Source of the DNA: Acidobacteriaceae bacterium
Lineage (GTDB): Bacteria > Acidobacteriota > Terriglobia > Terriglobales > Acidobacteriaceae
Reading direction: 5' to 3'
NCBI GenBank assembly: GCA_903642265.1
Contig: CAHJWN010000032.1
Location: forward strand, 1 to 42,688
Length of the DNA stretch: 42,688 nt
A program made the position numbers and the translations under genes. The notes beneath the pieces were generated by a model. It did not search any database. It was given only the letters and a program-made list of their open reading frames with translations, and was not told the origin of the DNA. This document shows, piece after piece, positions 33,124 to 41,352 of this stretch. Each line of letters opens with the position of its first letter. Within the stretch, counting starts at the first letter, position 1.

Positions 33124-33834
33124 GTGATCATGTTCGTGTCCAGCCAGTATCACTTCAGTGCGTTCGAGCAGATGGTGCTTTCAAGTGGGACGGCAAAACG
33201 TCTGCTGCTGGCGTGTTTGTTGGGCGGCGTGGTTGGTGTGGAACGCGAGTGGCGGCATAAGGCTTCCGGGCTGCGGACGAACATGCTGATCTGCATGGCG
33301 TGCGCATTCTTCACACTGCTTTCGGCGGTGTTGGCGGGGGATGGCAATCCAAACAAAGGGCAAGTAGCTTCGAACATTGTGCAGGGCATCGGGTTTTTGG
33401 GTGCGGGGCTGATTCTGCATACGCGGAACCGAGTGCTGGGATTGACAAGTGCGGCAAGCGTGTTCGCGGTGGCCTCAATTGGTATGGCCTGCGGGGCAGG
33501 ACTGTATCTCGAAGCGATACTGGCGACGATGATCGTGCTGCTTTCATTGCAGCTGATTGGGATGCTGGAAGGGAAGCTGGGATGGAAGCACTTTCCCATG
33601 CTGTATGAGGTGCGGGGAACGGACCAATTGAAGATGTATGTGGCAATCCTGAGTGTGCTCGACCGGATGAGCATACGGTTGAACGTCCTTGATAAGGACA
33701 GCGTGGCGGAGCTTGAGCGGATAACGTTTGTGGTCAATACAGACCGTAAAATGCATCAGTCGGTGCTCGCTAACTTGAGGGCAGCGGACGCGGCGGATGA
33801 GGTCATCGCGTTTCGTGATGAAGAGGAAGAATGA
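33124..33834 (+). CDS. MgtC/SapB family membrane protein
   Basis: A 236-residue protein with four or five membrane segments. The family core is GGVVGVEREWRHKASGLRTN, ACAFFTLLSAVL, NIVQGIGFLGAGLILHTRN and GLTSAASVFAVASIGMACG, typical of MgtC. The C-terminal 70 residues form a small soluble domain, as in longer MgtC proteins. MgtC proteins are linked to magnesium limitation and, in pathogens, to control of the F1Fo ATPase; the role here is unknown. The GTG at 33124 or the ATG at 33130 may be the start. The stop overlaps the dapF-like start as ATGA, so the two are coupled. Confidence 0.9.
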   Translation: MIMFVSSQYHFSAFEQMVLSSGTAKRLLLACLLGGVVGVEREWRHKASGLRTNMLICMACAFFTLLSAVLAGDGNPNKGQVASNIVQGIGFLGAGLILHTRNRVLGLTSAASVFAVASIGMACGAGLYLEAILATMIVLLSLQLIGMLEGKLGWKHFPMLYEVRGTDQLKMYVAILSVLDRMSIRLNVLDKDSVAELERITFVVNTDRKMHQSVLANLRAADAADEVIAFRDEEEE

Positions 33835-34637
33835 CAATCGATTTTGTGAAGGCGCATGCCTGCGGCAACGACTTTTTGATCCTGGAAGAGGTCGCTGCGC
33901 AAAGGAGACATGCGGAGCTGGCAAGGAAGTTGTGCGCACGGAACACGTCAATTGGCGCGGACGGGATTGAATTTCTGGAGCGGCGCGCGGGTGGCGATTA
34001 TTTTCTAAGGCTGTTCAACGCGGATGGAAGCGAGGCAGAGCTTTCTGGCAATGGAACTCGATGTGTAGCGGCTTGGCTGGCGCAGAGTGAAGGGTTGAAG
34101 CAGGTAGCGCTGGGAACGCACGGCGGTAAACGGAGCTGTACGGTCCTCGAGGATCGCAGTCCCGTGTATGTGATTGAGAGTGAGATGGGAGTGCCGCGGG
34201 TAATGGCGCGGGTGCTCGAACTGCCTGGAGTTGGGCTGGTGGAAGGGGCAATGGTAAACGTCGGGAACCCACATTTTGTCCTGTTCGTGGAGACGGAAGA
34301 CTATAGCGCGCATGGGCTGAGTTGGCAGGAACTTGGTGCGCGCATCAGTACGGACAAGATGTTCGCGCATGGAACAAATGTGGAGTTTGTGAAGGTGCTT
34401 TCGAGCAGCGAGATAGCCTTTCGGATTTATGAACGCGGATGTGGGGCTACGACCTCTTCAGGCACAGGAACATGTGCTTCATCGGCTGCGGCGATGACGC
34501 TGCGCGGTGTGGATCGTGAGCTGACTGCCATCGCACAGGGCGGAGCGCAGCGGACTACCTGGCCAAGCAGTACGGAGGTGATGCGGTTGACCGGACCGGC
34601 AGAGATCATCTGTGTAGGGAAGGTCGCGGGGCTGTAA
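33831..34637 (+). CDS. dapF: Diaminopimelate epimerase homologue with Ser at both catalytic Cys positions
   Basis: DapF interconverts LL- and meso-diaminopimelate using two cysteines as acid and base (Cys73 and Cys217 in Haemophilus). The 268-residue protein has the right fold signatures: FVKAHACGNDFLIL, IGADGIEFLER, FNADGSEAELSGNGTRC, VNVGNPHFVLFVE and YERGCGATTSSGTGTCASS. The catalytic positions read LSGNG (Ser72) and SSGTG (Ser210) instead of xCGNG and xCGSG. Both codons (TCT, TCA) are clear. The enzyme may use serines, be inactive, or have another role. It overlaps mgtC by 4 bases and ldcA by 1 base, giving a tight operon. The gene symbol marks homology only. Confidence 0.85.
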   Translation: MTIDFVKAHACGNDFLILEEVAAQRRHAELARKLCARNTSIGADGIEFLERRAGGDYFLRLFNADGSEAELSGNGTRCVAAWLAQSEGLKQVALGTHGGKRSCTVLEDRSPVYVIESEMGVPRVMARVLELPGVGLVEGAMVNVGNPHFVLFVETEDYSAHGLSWQELGARISTDKMFAHGTNVEFVKVLSSSEIAFRIYERGCGATTSSGTGTCASSAAAMTLRGVDRELTAIAQGGAQRTTWPSSTEVMRLTGPAEIICVGKVAGL

Positions 34638-35560
34638 TGATTAAACCTAAAGCGCTGAAGGCTGGGGCGAGATTGGCGATCCTGTCGCCGGCGAGTACAT
34701 CGAAGCCGGAGCTGGTTGCGGCGGGGATGGTGCAGCTGCGCGAGATGGGATATGAGCCGGTGCTGAGCCCGAATGCCCTGGTGCGCGGACCGCTCTACTA
34801 CGCGGGAACAATGAAGCAACGGGTCGATGATCTGCACGCCGCGTTTGTGGATCCGAGCATTGATGGGATTGTTTGTACGCGGGGTGGGTGGGGGTCAGCG
34901 GAGCTACTGCCGTATCTGAACGCGGATCTGATACGGGCGAATGTGAAGGTATTTGTTGGATACAGTGACCACACTTCGCTGCATATCTGGATGCGTAAGT
35001 TCGCGGGAATCGTAACATTCCATGGGCCGATGTGTGCGGCTGATTTCTCGAAAGCTGATGGCGTGGACATGGCAAGTTGGGAGCATGCAGTTGGTTCGGA
35101 TCGGCCGTGGTCTGTCGGCAGTGCTGAGGGGCTGCGGGTCTTGAAGCAGGGCGTGGCGGAAGGTGTGCTGGATGGCGGGTGCTTGTCGATCTTTGTGGAG
35201 GCGCTAGGAACGACGTATGCCCCGGTAGCTCCCGAGGGAATTTTGTTCTTGGAGGATGTAGGGACGAAACCTTATCAGTGGGATCGGCAGTTGCTACACC
35301 TCCGTTATGCGGGGCAGCTCGATCGCGTTAAGGGCATTGTGCTGGGAGATATGACGCAGTGTGTTCCTGCCGGCGAGCTTGAGTTACTGGAGCAAGCGAT
35401 CTTGCATGCGCTGCGGGAGTTTAATGGGCCGGTTGCCATTGGATTGAGGAGCGGGCATGTAGGCATGGGGAATGTGACGTTGCCGCTTGGGGTGAGGGTG
35501 AGGCTGGAACTGAGTACAACAGAGAGACTGGAGTTTCTTGAGTCTGCGGTGAGTTGTTAG
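34637..35560 (+). CDS. ldcA: LD-carboxypeptidase (S66 family muramoyltetrapeptide carboxypeptidase)
   Basis: Removes the terminal D-Ala from tetrapeptides in peptidoglycan recycling, in the cytoplasm. The 307 residues have ARLAILSPASTSKPELV near the start, IVCTRGGWGSAELLPYL, VGYSDHTSLHIWM with the nucleophile Ser, LFLEDVGTKPYQWDRQL with the active-site Glu, and RSGHVGMGNVTLPLGVRV with the catalytic His. This is the S66 triad. No signal peptide is seen, as expected. It overlaps the dapF-like gene by one base (TAATG). It makes the tripeptide that Mpl, encoded about 2 kb downstream, attaches to UDP-MurNAc. Confidence 0.93.
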   Translation: MIKPKALKAGARLAILSPASTSKPELVAAGMVQLREMGYEPVLSPNALVRGPLYYAGTMKQRVDDLHAAFVDPSIDGIVCTRGGWGSAELLPYLNADLIRANVKVFVGYSDHTSLHIWMRKFAGIVTFHGPMCAADFSKADGVDMASWEHAVGSDRPWSVGSAEGLRVLKQGVAEGVLDGGCLSIFVEALGTTYAPVAPEGILFLEDVGTKPYQWDRQLLHLRYAGQLDRVKGIVLGDMTQCVPAGELELLEQAILHALREFNGPVAIGLRSGHVGMGNVTLPLGVRVRLELSTTERLEFLESAVSC

Positions 35561-35602
35561 GCAAAGATTCGAGGCTGAAAGGTTCGCGTGATCTTGTGTC
35601 TT

Positions 35603-35635
35603 GCGGGGATTCCTTTGCTTCGCTGAGGATGACAG
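35603..35635. repeat. REP-like hairpin (copy C)
   Basis: GCGGGGATTCCTTTGCTTCG then CTGAGGATGACAG, in the 262-base gap between convergent ldcA and the membrane glycosyltransferase-like gene. ATTCCT and AGGAT pair imperfectly. Same core as copies A, B and D. Nothing else recognisable lies in the gap. Confidence 0.6.
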
Positions 35636-35822
35636 CACCTACTAGAGTGAGAACTGGCCTTTCTGGAGCAAGGTCTGGCTCGAGATTGTAGAAGTAAATC
35701 CTTCAAATAATGACAGACAAGGTGAAACCACAATTGACCATCGCAAGAGCAAGGAAGCGTGCGATCGGCAACGCTTAGTACAACGCGATCCCCGCGGCGG
35801 TGACAGACAACGGTCTCGAGGG

Positions 35823-37325
35823 TTACTTCATCTTGAAGATGATGACGTAGTAGTAGGCCTGCGAGATGCGAACGCCATATTGATCGAAGCGACGCTCCCA
35901 AACCTGGTGGAAGAGGTCTGAAAACTCTGGTTCGAACCCTCCGGCATCGGGCGATAGCGATTCCACGACGTAAGCAGGTTGTGACTGGGCGATCTGCTGT
36001 CGTAAGCTTTGGTTTCGGAATGATGGCGTCGCCAAGGCTCCGCCATCGTAGATTTCGAAGCGGCCGTTTGCTGCATAGCTTAAAACGCCGATGTCGTCTT
36101 CTACCAGAATGCGGCGGTTGACCTGTGCGCTGGTGCGCTCCGCCAATTGTTCTGAGACGGCCCGCATGGTGGCGCCGTAGTTCGCCTCAAAGCGCTGCAG
36201 AGGCGGCATGACGATCTTGTAATTGAGTGTGGAGGCGAAAACAACCTGCAGGGCGATGAAGGTCGCGGCAGTGCGAGTTTGCCAGCGCGTTAGATGGGCT
36301 TCCATGTTGGCCCAGAACGCTCCCAAAAGCATTGCTTCAGCAGGAAGCAGTGGCAACAAATAACGCCCGGGTGACTGAAGGAGCGGCGTCTTAAGATAGT
36401 AGAACGCGACGAGTAACGCCACCCATCCCGCTGGGACTACATAGACGAGCCAATCGGTTCGAGGAATGAGATCAAAAGTTTTTCTGCGGGTGATAAAAGC
36501 TAGGACCAGGATGAGCAGAGTAGGAAAGAGAATGCTCTCGATTACCGACTCCGCAAATTGCCTCAATATGGCAGGGTTGTAAAGGATGAAATGTGCGGTT
36601 GACTTTGCGGCAAGCGTTGTCGGGAGTACCGAACCTAAATTACGTTTTGCGAAGATGCACCACGGTATTACCGGCAGGGCGACGCCCGCAAGAACGATGG
36701 CAGAATCGAGCACGCGTGTGACTGCAGAGGACCTCAACCACTGTACAGAGAGAACGAGAACAACCACGATCCCGATCTCGGGACGTAAGAGCACTCCGAA
36801 GCCCAGCACTCCACCGCCAATGAAACGTCGCAGCGCCTTATCGGGCGCACTCTTTCGAAATAGATAGAGAATCGTTGCGATCGCTGCAAAGCCGAAGGTG
36901 GCCTCCATCAGCGAGCCGTTCCACCGCCAGAGATTGACGCTAAATGCTGCGGCAAACTCCGCAAACAGGGCTGCGCTTGATGACTGTGTTTCTGAGTAAA
37001 CGACAAAGAAGATGAGGAGCAATCCGATGACAACGGCGGTCGCCGAAAGGACTTGAGCTAGAAGAACAGCGTGATGAGTGATGATCTCAGCAGTCGCAAG
37101 GATGAGCGTAAATGCCGGGCTTGTAGACAAATTCACTGGTTGATGCGGATTGATTCCCCAACCAAGGCCGTGAACGAAGTTGGTCGCGATCTGAAGATGA
37201 ATGTACGCGTCATCAGACCCAATGTTGTTCGGATAGCAGAGTAGTTTAACGGCAGCAGGAATCAGTGCGAGGCACATTGCCAGCACGTAGGCGCCTCGTC
37301 CAGCAGCTAATCTCTGTGCGACCAT
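35823..37325 (-). CDS. Polytopic membrane protein resembling GT-C glycosyltransferases
   Basis: A 500-residue protein with around 10 membrane segments. The first loop, NNIGSDDAYIHLQIATNFVH followed by GLGWGINPHQPVNLSTSP, carries the acidic pair expected of GT-C (ArnT/PMT-type) enzymes and a conserved-looking W-G-x-N. The soluble C-terminal part (from about residue 375) is probably periplasmic. It is unlike the other such protein in this window (31272-33032) outside the general layout. It stands alone, divergent from mpl with 190 bases between. Substrate unknown. Confidence 0.75.
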   Translation of the reverse strand: MVAQRLAAGRGAYVLAMCLALIPAAVKLLCYPNNIGSDDAYIHLQIATNFVHGLGWGINPHQPVNLSTSPAFTLILATAEIITHHAVLLAQVLSATAVVIGLLLIFFVVYSETQSSSAALFAEFAAAFSVNLWRWNGSLMEATFGFAAIATILYLFRKSAPDKALRRFIGGGVLGFGVLLRPEIGIVVVLVLSVQWLRSSAVTRVLDSAIVLAGVALPVIPWCIFAKRNLGSVLPTTLAAKSTAHFILYNPAILRQFAESVIESILFPTLLILVLAFITRRKTFDLIPRTDWLVYVVPAGWVALLVAFYYLKTPLLQSPGRYLLPLLPAEAMLLGAFWANMEAHLTRWQTRTAATFIALQVVFASTLNYKIVMPPLQRFEANYGATMRAVSEQLAERTSAQVNRRILVEDDIGVLSYAANGRFEIYDGGALATPSFRNQSLRQQIAQSQPAYVVESLSPDAGGFEPEFSDLFHQVWERRFDQYGVRISQAYYYVIIFKMK

Positions 37326-37491
37326 TTACGTTCCTTGGAGGACTGAGATGTCTGCATTCTATGGAGCTGAACCGACTTATCTAGGCAAAATGTCAGTGGT
37401 CTGCGGTACCGATCGTGGTGACCTAACTGGCAAGTAACTAGCAGGCTGAGTTTTGCGATGCGTCATGCCTATACCTAACTCACCTAAGCTT

Positions 37492-37497
37492 TATACT
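37492..37497 (+). promoter_or_regulatory. Candidate -10 box for mpl
   Basis: TATACT, five of six matches to the sigma-70 -10 consensus. No good -35 is present at the correct spacing. Initiation near 37504 would leave a leader of about 13 bases before the ATG at 37517, which lacks a ribosome site. Confidence 0.35.
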
Positions 37498-37516
37498 CGT
37501 GGTTAGCTTGTGGCAC

Positions 37517-38986
37517 ATGAATAGACGAGAAAACACAATAAAGAAGCACATCCATTTAATTGGCATCTGCGGGACGGCGATGGCTTCGCTGGCGGGAATG
37601 TTGCAGCAGTTGGGGCACAAGGTAACGGGGTCGGATGCGGCGGCTTATCCGCCGATGAGTGATCAGCTTCGAGCGCTTGGGATTGCGGTGGCGGAACCGT
37701 ATGCAGTGGAGAATCTGGAGCCCAGGCCAGACCTTGTGGTGGTGGGAAACGCGATTTCACGAGGTAACGTAGAGCTCGAGCATGTGCTGAATGTGCGAGT
37801 GCCCTTCTGCTCGATGGCGGCGCTGCTGCATGATGAGTTTCTGGCAGGGCGAGAGTCGCTGGTGGTGGCGGGCACGCATGGCAAGACAACCACGACAAGC
37901 ATGCTGGCGTGGATCTACGAAGTTGCTTCGAAGAGCGACGCGCGATTTGTTCCTTCATTTTTGATTGGCGGCGTTGCGGAAAATTTCGGAACAAGCTTCA
38001 TGGTGCGACCTGTCTCTGAAGAGATGCGGGTACCGTTCTTGATCGAAGGCGATGAGTACGATACGGCGTTCTTTGATAAGGGACCGAAGTTCCTGCATTA
38101 CTTTCCGGATGCCGCGATCCTTACGCACGTGGAGTTCGATCATGCAGACATCTACGACGATCTTGAAGCGGTGAAGACGGCGTTTAAACGGCTCGTTAAC
38201 TTGATTCCGCAACGCGGACGGCTGGTGGCATTTGATGGCAGCGCAAATGTCTCGGACTGTGTAAGCAAGGCGTTCTGCGCGGTCGAGCGATACGGGTTTG
38301 CTGAGGATTCGTATTGGCGCATTTTGAAGATGCGGCACCAAGGTGCTTCAAGCCTCTGGCAGCTTGATCGTTCGGGTGAGTTCTTTGCCGAACTGACGCT
38401 GCCAATGGCGGGTGAGCACAATGCACTGAATGCGACAGCTGCGGCTGCGCTGGCGGCAGGCCAGGGCGTTCCGGCCGCTTCGATTGTGCGGGCGCTAGCG
38501 ACATTTCGTAGTGTAAAGCGACGGCTTGAAGTGCGGGCGGAGGTCCACGGAGTAACAATCATCGACGATTTCGCACACCATCCGACAGCAATCCGGGAGA
38601 CGCTACGGGCGCTGCGGGGGGCCTACCCTGGACGCAAACTATGGGCAGTCCTGGAACCAAGGTCGAATACGCTACGAAGGAATGTGTTTGCAGAGGCGCT
38701 GGTTGAAAGCCTGGTGCTCGCAGACCATGTAATTCTGGCAGAGGTGTTCAAATCGGAGAGTATTCCGGCGGGTGAGAGACTACATCCTGACGCAATTGCG
38801 GCCGCGTTGACTACGCGCGGTGTTCCGGCAGCCGTGTACGCGGATGCGGATGCGATTGTGACAGCGCTAGCACCCCAATTGCAGACGGGGGATGTGGTTG
38901 CAATTCTTTCGAACGGTGGGTTTGGCGGGATCTATGAAAAGCTGCCGGCGGCTCTGAGAGCGACGTCGATTTTATCCACTGCTTAG
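37517..38986 (+). CDS. mpl: UDP-N-acetylmuramate:L-alanyl-gamma-D-glutamyl-meso-DAP ligase
   Basis: Attaches recycled tripeptide to UDP-MurNAc, bypassing MurC, MurD and MurE. From the ATG at 37517 it has 489 residues. Mpl-specific features are IHLIGICGTAMASLAGMLQQ and GSDAAAYPPMSDQL (MurC has a different start), ATP loop VVAGTHGKTTTTSMLAW, FLIEGDEYDTAFFDKGPKFL, HVEFDHADIYDDLEAV, MAGEHNALNATAAAA, IIDDFAHHPTAIRETL and LEPRSNTLRRNVF. All are diagnostic for the family. A GTG at 37499 is an alternative start. It is divergent from the membrane protein gene. With ldcA upstream it forms part of a DAP-peptide recycling set. Confidence 0.95.
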   Translation: MNRRENTIKKHIHLIGICGTAMASLAGMLQQLGHKVTGSDAAAYPPMSDQLRALGIAVAEPYAVENLEPRPDLVVVGNAISRGNVELEHVLNVRVPFCSMAALLHDEFLAGRESLVVAGTHGKTTTTSMLAWIYEVASKSDARFVPSFLIGGVAENFGTSFMVRPVSEEMRVPFLIEGDEYDTAFFDKGPKFLHYFPDAAILTHVEFDHADIYDDLEAVKTAFKRLVNLIPQRGRLVAFDGSANVSDCVSKAFCAVERYGFAEDSYWRILKMRHQGASSLWQLDRSGEFFAELTLPMAGEHNALNATAAAALAAGQGVPAASIVRALATFRSVKRRLEVRAEVHGVTIIDDFAHHPTAIRETLRALRGAYPGRKLWAVLEPRSNTLRRNVFAEALVESLVLADHVILAEVFKSESIPAGERLHPDAIAAALTTRGVPAAVYADADAIVTALAPQLQTGDVVAILSNGGFGGIYEKLPAALRATSILSTA

Positions 38987-39113
38987 GACAGCGAGCGTGA
39001 AATAGGGCGACTCAGCGGGCAGTCTGCCAGGATGCAGCAAAGGGTTAGTAAAGCTTCCCTGTGCGGAATGCAAAGAAGTAGCGTAGCCAACCAAGGGCAA
39101 ACGCGGTTCCTTT

Positions 39114-39854
39114 ATGAATTGGGATAATCTTCAAGGAGCCATGTTTTCTGCTTTTAAGATGATGTCTGTGTATGTCGTGCTCGGTTCGATTGCAAGTGTT
39201 CTGGGAGTTCCTTATTCAATCCTGATTGGGGACATTGGGCCGCTGTTTCGGTTGGCAATGTGGATCATGCGGGTCGGTGTTGTCGCCGGTGGCATTCGTG
39301 TCGAGGTGTTGGGTGAGGAGAATCTGCTTGTCGGAAGAAGCTGCATCTTCATGTCGAACCACGTGTCCAATCTTGATCCCCCGGTGATGATGCCGTACCT
39401 GCCCGGACGAAGTTCTATCCTGCTTAAGAAGAGCCTGACTACCGTGCCGTTCCTCGGCAAAGCGATGAAGATGGCAAAGTTTGTGCCTGTCGAGCGCGGG
39501 AACAGCGTGGAAGCAGCAAAGGCCAGCATTGCGGCAGCGGGCGACGCCTTACGGTCGGGATTGAACATGATTGTCTTTCCGGAGGGGACGCGGTCCAGGG
39601 ATGGGCGGCTCTCAGCGTTCAAGAAGGGGCCGTTCTTTCTTGCAGAGGAGACAGGCGCACCAATCATTCCAATCGCCATCTCCGGGACGCAGCACATGTT
39701 GCGCAGGGGAAGCTTTGCGGTCCAGCCAGGAGTGGCGAAGGTTGAATTCCTTACGGCCATCGAGCCATCGTTTTATAAAACTCGCGATGAACTAATGAGC
39801 GCCGTTCGGGCGGCAATTAACGCCGCTCTGCCAGTAGAGATGAAGGCTCTGTAG
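39114..39854 (+). CDS. plsC: 1-acylglycerol-3-phosphate acyltransferase-like protein
   Basis: Adds the second acyl chain in phospholipid synthesis, making phosphatidic acid. The 246-residue protein has an N-terminal hydrophobic segment and the four acyltransferase blocks: FMSNHVSNLDPPVM (the NHx4D catalytic motif), PFLGKAMKMAKFVPVERGN, MIVFPEGTRSRDGRL and APIIPIAISG. It is associated with the inner membrane. ATG 39114 is used; ATG 39141 has a closely spaced AAGGAG and is possible. It follows mpl by 127 bases and ends at a bidirectional terminator facing the ferritin-like gene. Confidence 0.93.
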   Translation: MNWDNLQGAMFSAFKMMSVYVVLGSIASVLGVPYSILIGDIGPLFRLAMWIMRVGVVAGGIRVEVLGEENLLVGRSCIFMSNHVSNLDPPVMMPYLPGRSSILLKKSLTTVPFLGKAMKMAKFVPVERGNSVEAAKASIAAAGDALRSGLNMIVFPEGTRSRDGRLSAFKKGPFFLAEETGAPIIPIAISGTQHMLRRGSFAVQPGVAKVEFLTAIEPSFYKTRDELMSAVRAAINAALPVEMKAL

Positions 39855-39868
39855 CGGGGTCAACTATA

Positions 39869-39896
39869 AAGGAGGCCGGCTGATACCGACCTCCTT
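39869..39896. terminator. Bidirectional hairpin between convergent genes
   Basis: AAGGAGGCCGG (39869-39879) pairs with CCGACCTCCTT (39886-39896) with one C-A mismatch and loop CTGATA. It lies between the plsC stop and the stop of the ferritin-like gene. T-runs are weak on both sides, so it may work as a stable hairpin shared by both genes. Confidence 0.65.
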
Positions 39897-39900
39897 CTCG

Positions 39901-40542
39901 TTACTTCTTAGACTTTGATTTGGCGGGCGACTTAGCAGCCTTCTTTACTGCTTTCTTCGACTTTGCAGGTGCTTCTTCAGCGTCGTCTTCGCCCTCTTCG
40001 TCGTCCCCGTTCACTTCCTCGTCTTCGGTTTCTTCGTCCTCTTCGTCTTGCGATTCGCCAATAGCTTCGCTATTTACAGACTCTGCAACCCCAGAGAGGA
40101 TCTGGTCTGTATCCTTCTCCTCCTGGAGCGTCTGCGCGAGCAGGTCGTGAACCTCGGAATGGCCCATCGCTTCAGCAAGCTTCGCAACGGTGCCGTATGC
40201 GGCAATCTCGTAATGCTCAATGCGCTGTGCGGCGGCGATGATGGCCACGTCAAGGACGGGTCCCTTCTCGATCTCTTCGATCGATTCCGATGCTTCTTCG
40301 AGCAGCCCCTTCATGGCTTCGCAGGTCTTGCCGCCAGAACGCTTCTCGAGGAGCTCAAAGATGCGGTCAAGACGTTCGAGCTGACCTTTGGTCTGCTCAA
40401 GATGCGTTTGGAGCGCCTGTTTCAGCTCGTCAGAAGAGGCGGTCTTGGTGATGCGTGGGTACGCGCGGATGGCCTGCTTTTCGGCAGAGTAGATGTCTTT
40501 GAGTTCATCGAGAAAAAGTTCTTGCGCCGTTGTAATGCTCAT
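39901..40542 (-). CDS. Ferritin-like DUF892 (YciE/YciF) protein with acidic then histone-H1-like tail
   Basis: The first 150 or so residues are a DUF892 ferritin-like four-helix protein: SITTAQELFLDELKDIYSAE, ITKTASSDELKQALQTHLEQ, AQRIEHYEIAAYGTVAKLAE, TLQEEKDTDQILSGVAE, with the carboxylate and His residues of a di-metal site. The family is linked to stress responses. Unusually, it is followed by an acidic stretch of about 30 residues (DEEDEETEDEEV and on) and then a Lys/Ala/Pro tail (KKAVKKAAKSPAKSKSKK) like histone H1 or the tails of some mycobacterial HU and Dps proteins. The tail could bind DNA or polyphosphate, with the acidic part as a switch. AGAGG precedes the ATG. Confidence 0.88.
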   Translation of the reverse strand: MSITTAQELFLDELKDIYSAEKQAIRAYPRITKTASSDELKQALQTHLEQTKGQLERLDRIFELLEKRSGGKTCEAMKGLLEEASESIEEIEKGPVLDVAIIAAAQRIEHYEIAAYGTVAKLAEAMGHSEVHDLLAQTLQEEKDTDQILSGVAESVNSEAIGESQDEEDEETEDEEVNGDDEEGEDDAEEAPAKSKKAVKKAAKSPAKSKSKK

Positions 40543-40640
40543 TCATTGCCTCTTCAAACCACGGGGATACGTTCGTGGATTTCTGATGCACGGAGAAGCA
40601 TGAAAGTCACTTTGAGCCGATCAGTTTGTCGACGATGAAT

Positions 40641-40817
40641 CTAGTGCTTGATGGCCCACATGACCCAGCTCGCCGCGATGGTTCCGCCGACGAAGCAGGC
40701 AAAGCAGAAGGCCCCAAAACGGATCATCATCCTGGGTTCAGCGCGCTGGGTGATGCCGAACACGATAGACACGAAAAGCGAGAAGAGAAGGACCGCGCTG
40801 AAATGAGTGAGCGTCAT
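40641..40817 (-). CDS. Small two-helix membrane protein
   Basis: A 58-residue protein, MTLTHFSAVLLFSLFVSIVF, then GITQRAEPRMMIRFGAF and CFVGGTIAASWVMWAIKH. Two hydrophobic segments flank a short basic loop (residues 24-34), so both ends face the same side. Its ATG overlaps the stop of the DUF6677-like gene as ATGA, showing translational coupling. A longer open frame extends to 41150 in the same phase, but it would lie across the DUF6677-like gene and lacks its own features upstream of this Met. Function unknown. Confidence 0.75.
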   Translation of the reverse strand: MTLTHFSAVLLFSLFVSIVFGITQRAEPRMMIRFGAFCFACFVGGTIAASWVMWAIKH

Positions 40818-41263
40818 GAGAGCTTCCTTCCACTGGCAAGCGAGTGGGCGTCGACGGCGGCGACGACATTTAGAAGCCCGGCCACAACAATAAATTTCGA
40901 TCCATAGTCGGCGATGGTGATCAGGACCGGAGAGTGGCCGAGATCTAACATGTGCGCCAGGATGTAGAGGCCGCCCGTACCGAGATCGCCGGCGAAGCCG
41001 AGGATATCGAGCGGGTCGCCGGTGCTGGGCGAGTAGACCTTGCCTCCGAGCGCGATGCCGATTGTGAACATCGAGACGACAGAGATGAAGAGCAGCGCGG
41101 CACGGATGGGCTTCTTCAACAGGAGGTGGCCAGCACCAGGGATGAGCCACCCGGCAAAGAGCGCCACGGCAGGGGAGACGGAGGACTTCTGATTCAGCAG
41201 AGCTTTATTGGCGTTGCTCATCTGAGCTTTCGCAGGAGTCGCGGCGTGGGTGTTTGTGGTCAT
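40814..41263 (-). CDS. DUF6677-like membrane protein
   Basis: A 149-residue protein with a hydrophilic N-terminus (about 30 residues) and roughly four hydrophobic segments. ALFAGWLIPGAGHLLLKKPI matches the start of the acidobacterial DUF6677-type family as I remember it, followed by AALLFISVVSMFTIGIALGG and a last pair around FIVVAGLLNVVAAVDAH. The ATG at 41263 is chosen; the frame is open to 41317. It follows the M24 peptidase gene by 89 bases on the same strand and overlaps the 58-residue gene. Function unknown. Confidence 0.78.
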   Translation of the reverse strand: MTTNTHAATPAKAQMSNANKALLNQKSSVSPAVALFAGWLIPGAGHLLLKKPIRAALLFISVVSMFTIGIALGGKVYSPSTGDPLDILGFAGDLGTGGLYILAHMLDLGHSPVLITIADYGSKFIVVAGLLNVVAAVDAHSLASGRKLS

Positions 41264-41352
41264 GCATGTTCCATCATAAGGCAAAGGAAAAGCTGCTGCA
41301 GGTCCTTCAACTCGCAATCACTGCTCGACAAGACTATTTCCTCCGATGACTG

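Noticed and set aside
40641..41150. 169-residue minus-strand frame ending at 40641
   Set aside because: Only its last 58 residues look like a protein; the rest is the shadow of the DUF6677-like gene in another phase.
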